Below, in pieces: positions 44,190-52,591 of a DNA stretch of 64,000 nucleotides. Below the pieces are notes generated by a model. That model did not search any database. It saw only the letters and a list, made by a program, of their open reading frames with translations, and was not told where the DNA came from. The translations under genes and the position numbers were made by a program. Source of the DNA: Pseudomonas azadiae (GTDB taxonomy: Bacteria > Pseudomonadota > Gammaproteobacteria > Pseudomonadales > Pseudomonadaceae). How positions within the stretch are numbered: position 1 is the stretch's first letter; each line of letters opens with the position of its first letter. The stretch spans positions 620,001 through 684,000 of the forward strand of contig NZ_JAHSTY010000001.1 in assembly GCF_019145355.1 (NCBI RefSeq), given 5' to 3'.

Positions 44190-45773
44190 ATGAACGCATA
44201 TAGCGGACACAACTTCATCAATGGCGCGCGCAGCGCCAAAGGTCACACGCAGCTGCACAGTTTCGACGCCACCACGGGTGAGGCACTTGCAGAGGTTTTT
44301 ATTGAAGCCACTCAAGAGGAAGTGGACGCTGCCGCCCAGGCGGCGGCAACCGCTTACCCAGCGTACCGCACCCTGCCCGCCACTCGACGGGCCGAGTTTC
44401 TTGACGCCATCGCCGACGAACTCGACGCCCTGGGCGACGCGTTCATTGCCACGGTCTGCCGCGAAACGGCGCTGCCCGCCGCGCGCATCCAAGGTGAGCG
44501 CGCCCGTACCAGCGGTCAAATGCGACTGTTCGCCAAGGTGCTGCGCCGCGGTGATTTCTTCGGTGCGCGTATCGATCGCGCCCTGCCTGACCGTCAGCCC
44601 CTGCCCCGTCCCGACTTGCGCCAGTACCACATCGGCATCGGCCCGGTTGCCGTCTTCGGCGCCAGCAATTTCCCCCTGGCCTTCTCCACAGCGGGCGGCG
44701 ATACCGCCGCTGCGCTCGCGGCGGGTTGCCCGGTGGTCTTCAAGGCCCACCCAGGGCACATGGCCACGGCGGAGTGGGTTGCTACGGCAATCATTCGCGC
44801 CGCCGAACAGACCCGAATGCCTGCCGGCGTGTTCAACATGATCTACGGCGGCACGGTCGGTGCCTGGCTGGTGCAACACCCGGCGATCAAGGCGGTAGGT
44901 TTCACCGGATCGCTCAAGGGCGGCCGAGCCCTGTGTGACATGGCAGCGGCGCGGCCTGAACCCATCCCGGTATTTGCAGAGATGTCGAGCGTCAATCCGG
45001 TACTGGTGCTGCCGGAAGCCCTCAAGGCTCGCGGCGCGCAAATTGCCGCCGAGCTCTGCGCCTCGGTGGTTCAGGGCGCGGGACAGTTCTGCACAAAACC
45101 CGGCCTGCTGATCGGCATACGCTCGCCCGAGTTCGATGCGTTTCTCGACGTTCTGACCCAGCAGGTCAACGCTCAGCCGCCACACACCATGCTCAACGCC
45201 GGCGGGCTGTGCAATTACTCAGATTGCCTGAGCCGCTTGCATCAGCATCCGCAGATCCACCATCGAGCAGGACAACCTCAAACCGGTAGCCAGGCTCACC
45301 CGCAGCTGTTCGAAGCGGACGTCGAACTGCTGCTCAATAACGACGAACTGCTTCAGCACGAGGTGTTCGGCCCGGTGATCGTCGTTGTAGCCGTAGAAGA
45401 CCGGCAACAGCTGCAGCAGGCACTGCAAGGTCTGCAAGGACAACTCACAGCGACCTTGATCGCCGAACCCGTGGACCTGGAGGGATTCGCCGAGTTGATT
45501 CCCGTGCTGGAACTGAAGGCGGGTCGCCTTTTACTCAACGGATACCCGACCGGCGTCGAGGTCTGCGATGCGATGGTGCATGGCGGCCCCTACCCCGCCA
45601 CCTCGGATGCCCGTGGCTCGTCCGTGGGAACGCTGTCGATCAACCGTTTCCTGCGGCCGATCTGCTTCCAGAATTACCCGGACAGTTTGCTGCCGGATGC
45701 GCTGAAAAATGCCAATCCGCTGGGGATTCTGCGCTTGGTGGATGGCGTTGGCACGCACGAGGGTCTGCGTTGA
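44190..45773 (+). CDS. 2-oxoglutarate semialdehyde dehydrogenase-like aldehyde dehydrogenase
   Basis: Aldehyde dehydrogenase of 527 residues, the larger class that includes alpha-ketoglutarate semialdehyde dehydrogenases. Landmarks are GPVAVFGASNFPLAFSTAGG (cofactor site), AVGFTGSLKGGRALC, the general base in VFAEMSSVNPVLVLPEAL and the catalytic Cys in VVQGAGQFCTKPGLL. It would oxidise the semialdehyde to 2-oxoglutarate, the last Weimberg step, feeding the TCA cycle. The ATG lies in accatgaac with no strong RBS, suggesting coupling to the preceding gene. It converges on a TonB receptor gene with a 54-bp gap. Confidence 0.87.
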   Translation: MNAYSGHNFINGARSAKGHTQLHSFDATTGEALAEVFIEATQEEVDAAAQAAATAYPAYRTLPATRRAEFLDAIADELDALGDAFIATVCRETALPAARIQGERARTSGQMRLFAKVLRRGDFFGARIDRALPDRQPLPRPDLRQYHIGIGPVAVFGASNFPLAFSTAGGDTAAALAAGCPVVFKAHPGHMATAEWVATAIIRAAEQTRMPAGVFNMIYGGTVGAWLVQHPAIKAVGFTGSLKGGRALCDMAAARPEPIPVFAEMSSVNPVLVLPEALKARGAQIAAELCASVVQGAGQFCTKPGLLIGIRSPEFDAFLDVLTQQVNAQPPHTMLNAGGLCNYSDCLSRLHQHPQIHHRAGQPQTGSQAHPQLFEADVELLLNNDELLQHEVFGPVIVVVAVEDRQQLQQALQGLQGQLTATLIAEPVDLEGFAELIPVLELKAGRLLLNGYPTGVEVCDAMVHGGPYPATSDARGSSVGTLSINRFLRPICFQNYPDSLLPDALKNANPLGILRLVDGVGTHEGLR

Positions 45774-45827
45774 TCTCTCAAGTCCTGTACGTGCCATCGG
45801 TGATCAAGGCCGGCCTGCCCTTCTACT

Positions 45828-48068
45828 TTAAAAATCGACCGTAGCGGACAGCTGCAGGGTACGCGGGTAACCCGGCGAAAACGCGCCGTACGAGGCGACG
45901 CCTGACCAGTACTCGCGGTCGAATATGTTCTGCACCGTGGCCCGGAAGGTGGTCGGCCGACCTTCGATCTTCGTCGCATAACGTGCGCCGGCATCGAAAC
46001 GCGTCCAGGCGTCCAGCGCCTGGGTATTGGCCTGATTGACGTATTGGCTGTCGGTATAAATGGCGCCGCCGGTCAGGGTAAATCCTTCCAGCCATGGCGT
46101 ATCCCATTCGGCCCACAGGTTGGCCTGGACGTCCGGTACACCGACCGGCTTGTTACCGCGGTTGGCGGCCGTGGCCGAATCGGTCAGTTTGCCGTCCAGC
46201 AAGGTCACCCCCCCCATCAAGCGCGTACCTGGCGCCACTTCGCCGAACATACTCAATTCGATCCCGCGGTTGCGTTGCTCGGCTTGTACCGAGAACAGGT
46301 TATCGGCGCCGATCTCACCGCTCGGTTTTTCGATCTGGAACAGCGCCAGGCTGGTCATGAACGTGCCGTGTTCATATTTCACACCGAGTTCATGCTGCTT
46401 GGATTCGTAAGGCGCAAATGTTTCGCCGGCGTTGGCCGCTGTCCCCGGAGCGATGTCACCTTTGCTCAGGCCTTCTACATAGTTGTAGTAGAGGGAAACG
46501 TCTTCCCAGGGCTTGATCACCACGCCAACCAGAGGCGTCGTGGCGTTGTCATTGTATTTCGAGCTGACCGAGCCTGCTGCGTTGTAGTTGCGCGATTCGA
46601 TTGCCTGCCGACGCACGCCAAGGGTCAACTGGAAGCGGTCATCGAGCATGGACAAGGTGTCAGTGAATGCAACGCCGGACAGGTCCGATTCGGAAATGCG
46701 CAACACCTTCGGCGTGCCGATGTATTGCTTGGGCACATCGATCGGATGATAGATGTTCGAACGAATGTCAGTGCCGCTGGTAATCCCGCGGGACAACTCA
46801 TCCTGATACTGCGTCGCCATCAGCGTAGTGGTATGAGTGATCGGGCCGGTGGCGTATGCGCCACGGATACCGACATCGGCCGTCGAACGATCAACGTTGA
46901 ATTTGTAGTAGCCCGGTGTGTTGCTGGTGTCGCCAGCGTCGTTGAGGATTTTAGGAACCTGATCGGACAGGCGCTTGACGTCTGACTTGCCGCCACCGGC
47001 ATGGGCAAACACGGTCACCGTATCGCTCAGGTCATATTCGCCACCGAGCAATGCCGACTGCTCCTTGGTATCCGACCAGCCCCATTTCTGCGGCAGGTTG
47101 GTGCGGCCATTCGGGGCAGATGGAACATCGACGCCCGGCTCAATGGTGAAGGGTCGCGAAGCGCCCTCCCAGCTTTCTTTCTGGCTGATGTAATCCAGGT
47201 TCAGGCGCAAACGCTCACCGCGATAGTCCAGGGCGATGGCACCGATACCCAGGTCCCGGTGTTGATCATCGACGGCGGTATCGCCGCCTTGCAGGTTGCC
47301 GTTGAAGCGCACACCAAACTGGTTTTCCGAGCCGAATCGACGACTGAGGTCGAGGTGAGCGCCGACCTGCGAGTCCGAGGCGTAAGAGGTGGTGACCCGT
47401 GTCAGGTCTTCGTCGAGCGGACGCTTGGGAACGATGTTGATCACCCCGCCCACGCCGCTGTTCGGCGAGATGCCATACATCAACGCGCCCGGCCCCTTGA
47501 GCACTTCGACACGCTCGGCATACTCGGTGAAGACCCGGTAGTTGGGCGCCACGCCGTAGACGCCGTCGAACGCCAGTTCGCCCAGGTTACCTTCGCCGAT
47601 CGGAAAGCCTCGAATGAAAAACGAATCAACGATGCCGCCCGTCTGACCGGTCGAGCGCACCGAAGGGTCACGCTCCAATGCGTCGGCCACTGTCACTGTC
47701 TGCAGGTCGGCCAGGGTCTTGGCGGTGTAGCTGGTGACGCTGAACGGTGTGTCCATCACGTCCTTGTTGCCCATCATGCCGAGCCGGGCCCCGCGCGCGA
47801 CTTGGCCGCCGGCCAGTACCTCCGGCAATGCGCTCGCACCGTTGTAGCGCGCGTTGATGTTGGTGGGGTCGAGTGTGAGCGTATCGACGCCGTCATCGGC
47901 CGGCTTCGCCGTTGGAATATTCGAGGACTGGTCGGCGGCAACATCCTGCTGCCCCGGGCTGGCAGCCCAGGCGCTGGCGCTTCCTGCGACCAGAACAATA
48001 TTCAACATGGCGGTGCGAATGGCGAGTGTTAGCACGCGCTCACCGCAGGGGCGACTGACAACAGGCAT
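45828..48068 (-). CDS. TonB-dependent siderophore receptor without STN domain
   Basis: Outer-membrane receptor of 746 residues. After the signal peptide (to about residue 37, SAWAA) there is a short linker and the plug: DTPFSVTSYTAKTLADLQTV, DSFFIRGFPIGEGNLGELAF, VEVLKGPGALMYGISPNSGV; the barrel ends TLQLSATVDF. It is strongly similar along its length to the receptor at 59773, including DGVYGVAPNYRVFTEYAER, but lacks that protein's N-terminal STN domain. The start MPVVSRP was chosen from signal-peptide shape, with aagga about 10 bp upstream. A Fur-box-like sequence lies 25 bp upstream of the start. Confidence 0.92.
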   Translation of the reverse strand: MPVVSRPCGERVLTLAIRTAMLNIVLVAGSASAWAASPGQQDVAADQSSNIPTAKPADDGVDTLTLDPTNINARYNGASALPEVLAGGQVARGARLGMMGNKDVMDTPFSVTSYTAKTLADLQTVTVADALERDPSVRSTGQTGGIVDSFFIRGFPIGEGNLGELAFDGVYGVAPNYRVFTEYAERVEVLKGPGALMYGISPNSGVGGVINIVPKRPLDEDLTRVTTSYASDSQVGAHLDLSRRFGSENQFGVRFNGNLQGGDTAVDDQHRDLGIGAIALDYRGERLRLNLDYISQKESWEGASRPFTIEPGVDVPSAPNGRTNLPQKWGWSDTKEQSALLGGEYDLSDTVTVFAHAGGGKSDVKRLSDQVPKILNDAGDTSNTPGYYKFNVDRSTADVGIRGAYATGPITHTTTLMATQYQDELSRGITSGTDIRSNIYHPIDVPKQYIGTPKVLRISESDLSGVAFTDTLSMLDDRFQLTLGVRRQAIESRNYNAAGSVSSKYNDNATTPLVGVVIKPWEDVSLYYNYVEGLSKGDIAPGTAANAGETFAPYESKQHELGVKYEHGTFMTSLALFQIEKPSGEIGADNLFSVQAEQRNRGIELSMFGEVAPGTRLMGGVTLLDGKLTDSATAANRGNKPVGVPDVQANLWAEWDTPWLEGFTLTGGAIYTDSQYVNQANTQALDAWTRFDAGARYATKIEGRPTTFRATVQNIFDREYWSGVASYGAFSPGYPRTLQLSATVDF

Positions 48069-48092
48069 GACGTGAGAATCCTTTTCAACAGA

Positions 48093-48111
48093 GAAAATGG
48101 TAATCACTCCT
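48093..48111 (+). promoter_or_regulatory. Fur-box-like sequence upstream of the STN-less receptor
   Basis: gaaaatggtaatcactcct, 13 of 19 matches by eye to the Fur consensus gataatgataatcattatc. It lies just before the receptor gene and after the SbnI-like gene, so the receptor may have its own iron-repressed promoter. Confidence 0.55.
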
Positions 48112-48177
48112 ATTGCCAGTCGATCGGCGGAAAAGTATCACCCTCGATAAAATTATTTTTGGATGGGTCCGCAAGCG

Positions 48178-48579
48178 CTAGGCGTACAGCCGTTCCAGAG
48201 GTATTGCGACCACCGGCAACGCGGGGTCGAACGCATGCCGGGTCGTCTTGTACGGGAAGATTTCTCCCCGGGCGATGGTGTTGAATATCTGCGCTACTTC
48301 GAACACCTGCCCTGTCTGCCAATACCGTACGCGCACCCGCGGATCGGTGTAGTCGAGCTGGATGCACGGCACGCGTTTCAAGCCCAGTTGCAGAGCGGCG
48401 TTGAGACGGTGATTTCCGTCCATCACGATGCCGCGCGAGCGTTCGACGATGATCGGCTCCAGCCAATGTCCAGCGCGAGCGATAGCCTCACGCAACAGCG
48501 TCACATTGGCCGGGTCGACTTGCTCCGACTGCAGCACCTGGCACAATGGCCGCAACGCAATCTGATAGGCGTATTCCAT
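48178..48579 (-). CDS. ParB/Srx-fold protein, SbnI/SerK-like free-serine kinase candidate
   Basis: A 133-residue cytoplasmic protein with a ParB-like domain over most of its length: a Glu in QSEQVDP at the position of the kinase base of SerK/SbnI (alignment by eye), then LEPIIVERSRGIVMDGNHRL and GLKRVPCIQLDYTDP. The C-terminal FPYKTTRHAFDP resembles the nucleotide-end segment of SbnI-like proteins. SbnI of staphyloferrin B biosynthesis makes O-phospho-L-serine for SbnA; an SbnA-like gene is encoded 3 kb away. It is much shorter than SbnI (about 250 residues) and has no second domain. The start has aggag 6 bp upstream. It lies 25 bp after the CitE-like gene. Confidence 0.68.
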   Translation of the reverse strand: MEYAYQIALRPLCQVLQSEQVDPANVTLLREAIARAGHWLEPIIVERSRGIVMDGNHRLNAALQLGLKRVPCIQLDYTDPRVRVRYWQTGQVFEVAQIFNTIARGEIFPYKTTRHAFDPALPVVAIPLERLYA

Positions 48580-48604
48580 GGTGATCTCCTGTTTCGCCAA
48601 GGGT

Positions 48605-49495
48605 TCAGCTGGCATCGGCGTGGACAATGGGCGCGTGCAGGCGGGCAAGCTCGAGCAGACGCTGGGCATGCTCAATCAATGGCAAATCGACCATCTCACC
48701 GTCCACCTGCACGGCATGACTGCCCGTGGCCACGGCTCTCATCACCCGATCAGCCCAGGCCAACTGACGAGAGTCCGGCAGGAAAGCGCGCTGCACCGTG
48801 GACAGTTGCGAGGGATGGATGCACAGCTTGGCGCCGAAGCCCAGTGAACGCGCGTAGTGCGAGCCCTTGTCAACGACCGCCAAATCGTTGATTGCGGGCG
48901 TGACCCCGTCGATTGGCGACGGCAGATCGGCAGTGCGCGAAGCCAGTACGATGCGGCTGCGGGCGAACAGAAATGCCTCGGGTATCTGGCTGCAGTTGAT
49001 ATCGAGGGAAAAATCCAGCGAACCGAACGCCAGCCGCGCCACGCCCGGGATCGCCGCAATCGACTCGACCTGCTGCAGGCCTTTGGCGGTCTCGATGATC
49101 GCGACGACCTTCAGTCCCGTCCGCCACGCCAGCAAATGTTCGACCGTTCGGCCCAGGGCCTGGGGACATTCGGCCTTGGGCAGGAAAATCCCGTCGCAAC
49201 GCTCGGGGTAGCGCATGTCATTGAGCCATCTCAGGTCCTGACGGAACAGCGCGCTGCTGACGCTGTTGAGGCGGATGTAACGCTCGCAGGCAACGCTCGG
49301 GGTAGCCTCTTGCCAAGCCCAGATGGCAGCTCGGGCGGCGGGTTTGCTGTCCGGGTGCACGGCGTCTTCAAGGTCGAGAATGATCGCGTCCGGCCCCGCT
49401 TCGACGGCTTTTACAAAGCGCTCGGGACGATTACCCGGCACGAACAGGTAGCTGATGGCGAGTGGGGTTTTGCTGCTGAGTAGATCCAATTGCAT
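48605..49495 (-). CDS. HpcH/HpaI aldolase/citrate lyase family protein (CitE-like)
   Basis: Cytoplasmic TIM-barrel enzyme of 296 residues. The CitE pattern is clear: SYLFVPGNRPERFVKAVEAG, DAIILDLEDAVHPDSKPAAR, VVAIIETAKGLQQVESIAAI and FGAKLCIHPSQLSTVQRAF, including the Mg-binding acidic residues. In siderophore loci, members of this superfamily (SbnG, AcsB) supply citrate from oxaloacetate and acetyl-CoA; this protein could do so too, or act on a citryl-type thioester. The start MQLDLLSS has aaggag 7 bp upstream, whereas the longer frame does not. It heads the minus-strand arm of the locus. Confidence 0.83.
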   Translation of the reverse strand: MQLDLLSSKTPLAISYLFVPGNRPERFVKAVEAGPDAIILDLEDAVHPDSKPAARAAIWAWQEATPSVACERYIRLNSVSSALFRQDLRWLNDMRYPERCDGIFLPKAECPQALGRTVEHLLAWRTGLKVVAIIETAKGLQQVESIAAIPGVARLAFGSLDFSLDINCSQIPEAFLFARSRIVLASRTADLPSPIDGVTPAINDLAVVDKGSHYARSLGFGAKLCIHPSQLSTVQRAFLPDSRQLAWADRVMRAVATGSHAVQVDGEMVDLPLIEHAQRLLELARLHAPIVHADAS

Positions 49496-49592
49496 GGCGT
49501 TGCTCCTTGGCGTGAACCATTCGTGGTTTCTGAACATTTTCCGGCCCCTTCCGAGGCAGGTTTCTCTGCGGGTTCAGGGCTTCTCGCAACAA

Positions 49593-49625
49593 CCCTTAAT
49601 TTCTTATTGTTCAATGAATTAAGGG
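49593..49625 (+). terminator. Hairpin with downstream T-tract (terminator-like)
   Basis: Arms cccttaatt (49593-49601) and aattaaggg (49617-49625) with a 15-nt loop, followed on the plus strand by gcgttttttattt. In plus orientation this is a textbook intrinsic terminator shape, yet no plus-strand gene precedes it; read on the minus strand it would be a 5'-leader hairpin ahead of the CitE-like gene. Confidence 0.5.
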
Positions 49626-49722
49626 GCGTTTTTTATTTCAGGGCGAACGCTTTCTTGAGCGTGTAAATACACGACCATTGATTCGCCTTCCGAAGGTCTT
49701 TATTCGAAAATATTTGAAAACC

Positions 49723-49741
49723 TTACTTGATAATCGTTCCT
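49723..49741 (+). promoter_or_regulatory. Fur-box-like core in the divergent control region
   Basis: ttacttgataatcgttcct contains an uninterrupted tgataatc core and 10 of 19 consensus matches by eye. The match is weak, but the position between the two divergent siderophore transcripts is where an iron-responsive operator is expected. Confidence 0.38.
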
Positions 49742-50109
49742 GTTCGCAATATTGTTCACGCCACCAAGAGACACTAGCTCCGTTTAAGAACGGATATTCA
49801 GCACATGGGATAAGTACCTGTCAGTGATGGCACTTCAATGCCCACCACTGATCGTTTTTGGCGGATTGGCCACCCATTAGACGGCCAATCTGAACGCTAT
49901 TAAAAACCTTATGGAATGGGGTTTTCATGCAGTTATTTCATGAAGTATTTATGACAGGCGGCATCACGAATCCAACTTCAGATAGTGCCTGGCATCCGCC
50001 TCCTATTGCTGTAAGCCTTGTGTGTAACGCGTAAAACACCGGCAACTGAGCGATCGCGCTTAGTTACATACATCATTGGCTGCGTTATTTTCGACGCCAG
50101 GGGCCAGCT

Positions 50110-51504
50110 ATGCCTATAACAAATTCACCGACGGCCGAACCCTTAACTGAAGTTCATCAGCCCGCCATGTTAAAGCCGCTTATCGACCCTGTAATTTCCA
50201 AGCTTATCAATAACCTCCCAGACAAACTTATAGCGCTTATCAAACAACATGGCTCACCCTTGAATCTGGTTTGGCCCCATGCGCTTGAGTCAAATACACA
50301 AGCCTTGCTCGCGGTATTGAAACAGTACAGCGTGCCTCATACGATTTTCTATGGCGCCAAGGCCAACAAGTCTCAAAGCCTGCTCGTAGCGGCGGCAAAT
50401 TCGGGGGTCGGCGTCGATGTGTCGAGCGTCCACGAGCTGCAGGCAGCGCTCCGAGCCGGTACACCTGGAGCCAGGATTTGCGCCACCGGACCGGCCAAAA
50501 CCGCTGTTTTTCATCAAGCACTGGTTAGCACAGGCTCGCTGATCAGCATCGACTCGCTGGAAGAATTCGAACATCTGCACGATGTGATCGAAGCACAGCC
50601 TATTGCGACCAAAGCCAGGGTTTTACTGCGTTACAGACCGAAAGAAAGTCCGCAGAGCCGCTTCGGCATGAGTTCGCAAGACTTGCTCGAAGGCCTCCAA
50701 CGGCTGACAAAACACACTGATATTTTTCACTTTGAGGGTTTTCATTTTCATCTGGGCGGCTATGGGGTCGAATCCCGCGCACAAGCATTGCGTGAAATCA
50801 GCGGGTTCGTGGAGGCAGCTCGGGAAATGGGCTTGAATCCGCAGATGATCGATATCGGTGGCGGCTTGCCGATACGTTATGTCGAGCCGCAGATATATGC
50901 GCAGTTCCTACAGAACGATAATAAGCCAAGCCATTATTACAACCAGAAAGTTCCCGAGGCTTATTATCCTTACGGCAGCGACCTGACAGCCCCGCAATGG
51001 TTGGCGTTATTGCTCGACGCCGAGCACTCACCCGGAGTGTCCATCGCCACCTATTTAAAGCTGCAGAATATAACACTGGCCCTGGAGCCCGGCCGGAGTC
51101 TTGTCGATCAAGCGGCCATTTCATTGTTTCGCGTCACCCGCACCAAGCAACTTGCTTTCAACAAAACCGTCATTTTTGTTGAAGGCAGCAGTTTCAGTGC
51201 ATGCGAAACATGGTTCGCCTCAGAGTACCTGCTTGATCCGATCCTGATCAGCTCGCAACAACCGCCCCACACCCCAATTCAAGCGTATATCGCCGGCCAT
51301 AGTTGCCTGGACGATGACGTCATTACTTATCGTCTTATCAATTTTTCAACGACACCCCGAACGGGCGATGTATTGATTTATGTGAATACCGCCGGTTACC
51401 AGATGGACTTGCTGGAAAACGAGTTTCATCGCCACCCCCTGCCCCGGCGGTTGACGGCGAGTTGTTGTACGCAAGGTCACTACGCGTTTTCACCGGACTA
51501 CTAA
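50110..51504 (+). CDS. Fold-III PLP-dependent decarboxylase (SbnH/LysA/ODC-like)
   Basis: Cytoplasmic decarboxylase of 464 residues. The PLP lysine is in TIFYGAKANKSQSLLVAAAN; glycine-rich phosphate-binding and substrate segments appear as FHFHLGGYGVESRAQ and IDIGGGLPIRYVEPQ; the C-terminal catalytic Cys is in AGHSCLDDDVI. Fold-III decarboxylases in NIS loci (SbnH, AcsE, FslC) provide or trim the diamine part; SbnH acts on citryl-diaminopropionate. It is the first gene of the plus-strand operon, with aggggcc upstream of the ATG. The substrate could be free diamino acid or a citryl adduct. Confidence 0.88.
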   Translation: MPITNSPTAEPLTEVHQPAMLKPLIDPVISKLINNLPDKLIALIKQHGSPLNLVWPHALESNTQALLAVLKQYSVPHTIFYGAKANKSQSLLVAAANSGVGVDVSSVHELQAALRAGTPGARICATGPAKTAVFHQALVSTGSLISIDSLEEFEHLHDVIEAQPIATKARVLLRYRPKESPQSRFGMSSQDLLEGLQRLTKHTDIFHFEGFHFHLGGYGVESRAQALREISGFVEAAREMGLNPQMIDIGGGLPIRYVEPQIYAQFLQNDNKPSHYYNQKVPEAYYPYGSDLTAPQWLALLLDAEHSPGVSIATYLKLQNITLALEPGRSLVDQAAISLFRVTRTKQLAFNKTVIFVEGSSFSACETWFASEYLLDPILISSQQPPHTPIQAYIAGHSCLDDDVITYRLINFSTTPRTGDVLIYVNTAGYQMDLLENEFHRHPLPRRLTASCCTQGHYAFSPDY

Positions 51505-51519
51505 AAGGGAACCATTGAA

Positions 51520-52563
51520 ATGATCTTAAACAAAGTCTCGGAGCTTATTGGTAATACACCGATGTTGGGCATTGACGTTCCGGATACCAACGCCCGGCTG
51601 TTATTGAAAATTGAAAAGAACAATCCCGGTGGCAGTATCAAGGATCGCATGGCGCGCAACATGGTGCTGGCCGCGCTCAAGTCCGGTCGCCTGAAACCCG
51701 GTGGGGTGGTGGTCGAATCGTCGTCCGGCAATACCGGAATTGGCCTGGCCATGACGGCGGTGGAATTCGGTCTGCATTTTATTGCCGTGGTCGATCATCA
51801 CGCCGCCCAGGACAAGATCGCCGTGATGAAGGCGCTCGGTGCCGACATTCGCTTTGTCAAAGGCAGCTATCGCGAGGATGAAGTCGCAGTGGTCGAGCGC
51901 CAACGAATGGCGGCGGAGCTGGCCAGCGAGATTCCCGGCGCCGTGTTCATGAATCAGTCGGATAACGCGGCCAATGCGGGTGGCTACAGTGATTTCGTGC
52001 GCGAAACCATCGCCCAGGCTGAAGGCGTCATCGGTGCTTATGTCGGCTGCGTCGGCACGGGCGGTTCGATGACCGGCATCGCCCGCGGCTTGAAACTGCA
52101 TGATCCCAACATCGTGACCGTCGCGGTAGAACCGGCCGGCTCGATCGTCTTCGGCCATCCCGGCTACCCCTACTACCAATCGGGCACCGGTACGCCGGCC
52201 GGCGACACCGTGGGTCTGGTGCTCGATTACAGCTGCATCGATCTGGGTGTGCAGGTCACCGACTCCCAGGCGTTCGAAACCGCCCGCTATATCGCCCGCC
52301 ATCTGGCGTTACTGGTCGGCGGCTCGACCGGCGGTGCCATTTTCAAGGCATTGGAACTGATCCACAAAGGCGTGCTGACCGGCAACGTGGTCGTGCCGAT
52401 TGCCGACGGCGGCGAAAAATACCTGCATACGGTGTTCGATGATCAATGGCTGCAGGAACGCGACCTGATCGACCCCAGCATCGCACCACAACTGGAAACC
52501 TGGCTGGGCAGGACCCACTGGCAGGAGTCAGTTTCCGCGCCGCTGCAACTGAGCGTCGCATGA
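51520..52563 (+). CDS. SbnA-like PLP synthase (2,3-diaminopropionate biosynthesis)
   Basis: Fold-II PLP enzyme of 347 residues, in the cysteine synthase superfamily. The PLP lysine is in NNPGGSIKDRMARNMV, the substrate loop is VVESSSGNTGIGLAM, and the cofactor phosphate loop is VGCVGTGGSMTGIARGL. Two features favour SbnA over CysK as I recall the families: AGSIVFGHPGYPYYQSG (SbnA has GSVIFG) and ADGGEKYLHTVFDDQWL near the end (SbnA: DRGDRYLDLVYSDTWL). SbnA joins O-phospho-L-serine and L-glutamate to the opine-like intermediate ACEGA. It lies 15 bp after the decarboxylase; an SbnI-like kinase is on the divergent arm. Confidence 0.83.
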   Translation: MILNKVSELIGNTPMLGIDVPDTNARLLLKIEKNNPGGSIKDRMARNMVLAALKSGRLKPGGVVVESSSGNTGIGLAMTAVEFGLHFIAVVDHHAAQDKIAVMKALGADIRFVKGSYREDEVAVVERQRMAAELASEIPGAVFMNQSDNAANAGGYSDFVRETIAQAEGVIGAYVGCVGTGGSMTGIARGLKLHDPNIVTVAVEPAGSIVFGHPGYPYYQSGTGTPAGDTVGLVLDYSCIDLGVQVTDSQAFETARYIARHLALLVGGSTGGAIFKALELIHKGVLTGNVVVPIADGGEKYLHTVFDDQWLQERDLIDPSIAPQLETWLGRTHWQESVSAPLQLSVA

Positions 52564-52591
52564 CCCACCCTTCACACAGGAACGCCTCTCG

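Larger units (their letters stand above)
49496..50109. other. Divergent control region of the siderophore locus
   Basis: A 614-bp, comparatively AT-rich region between the CitE-like gene (minus) and the decarboxylase gene (plus). It carries a hairpin at 49593-49625 and a Fur-like core at 49723-49741, listed separately. Promoters for both arms must lie here. No short gene is convincing. Confidence 0.65.

Noticed and set aside
51520..52563. Annotation as housekeeping cysteine synthase CysK/CysM
   Set aside because: The superfamily fits, but the GSIVFG and ADGGEKYL segments and the siderophore operon context favour an SbnA-type enzyme.
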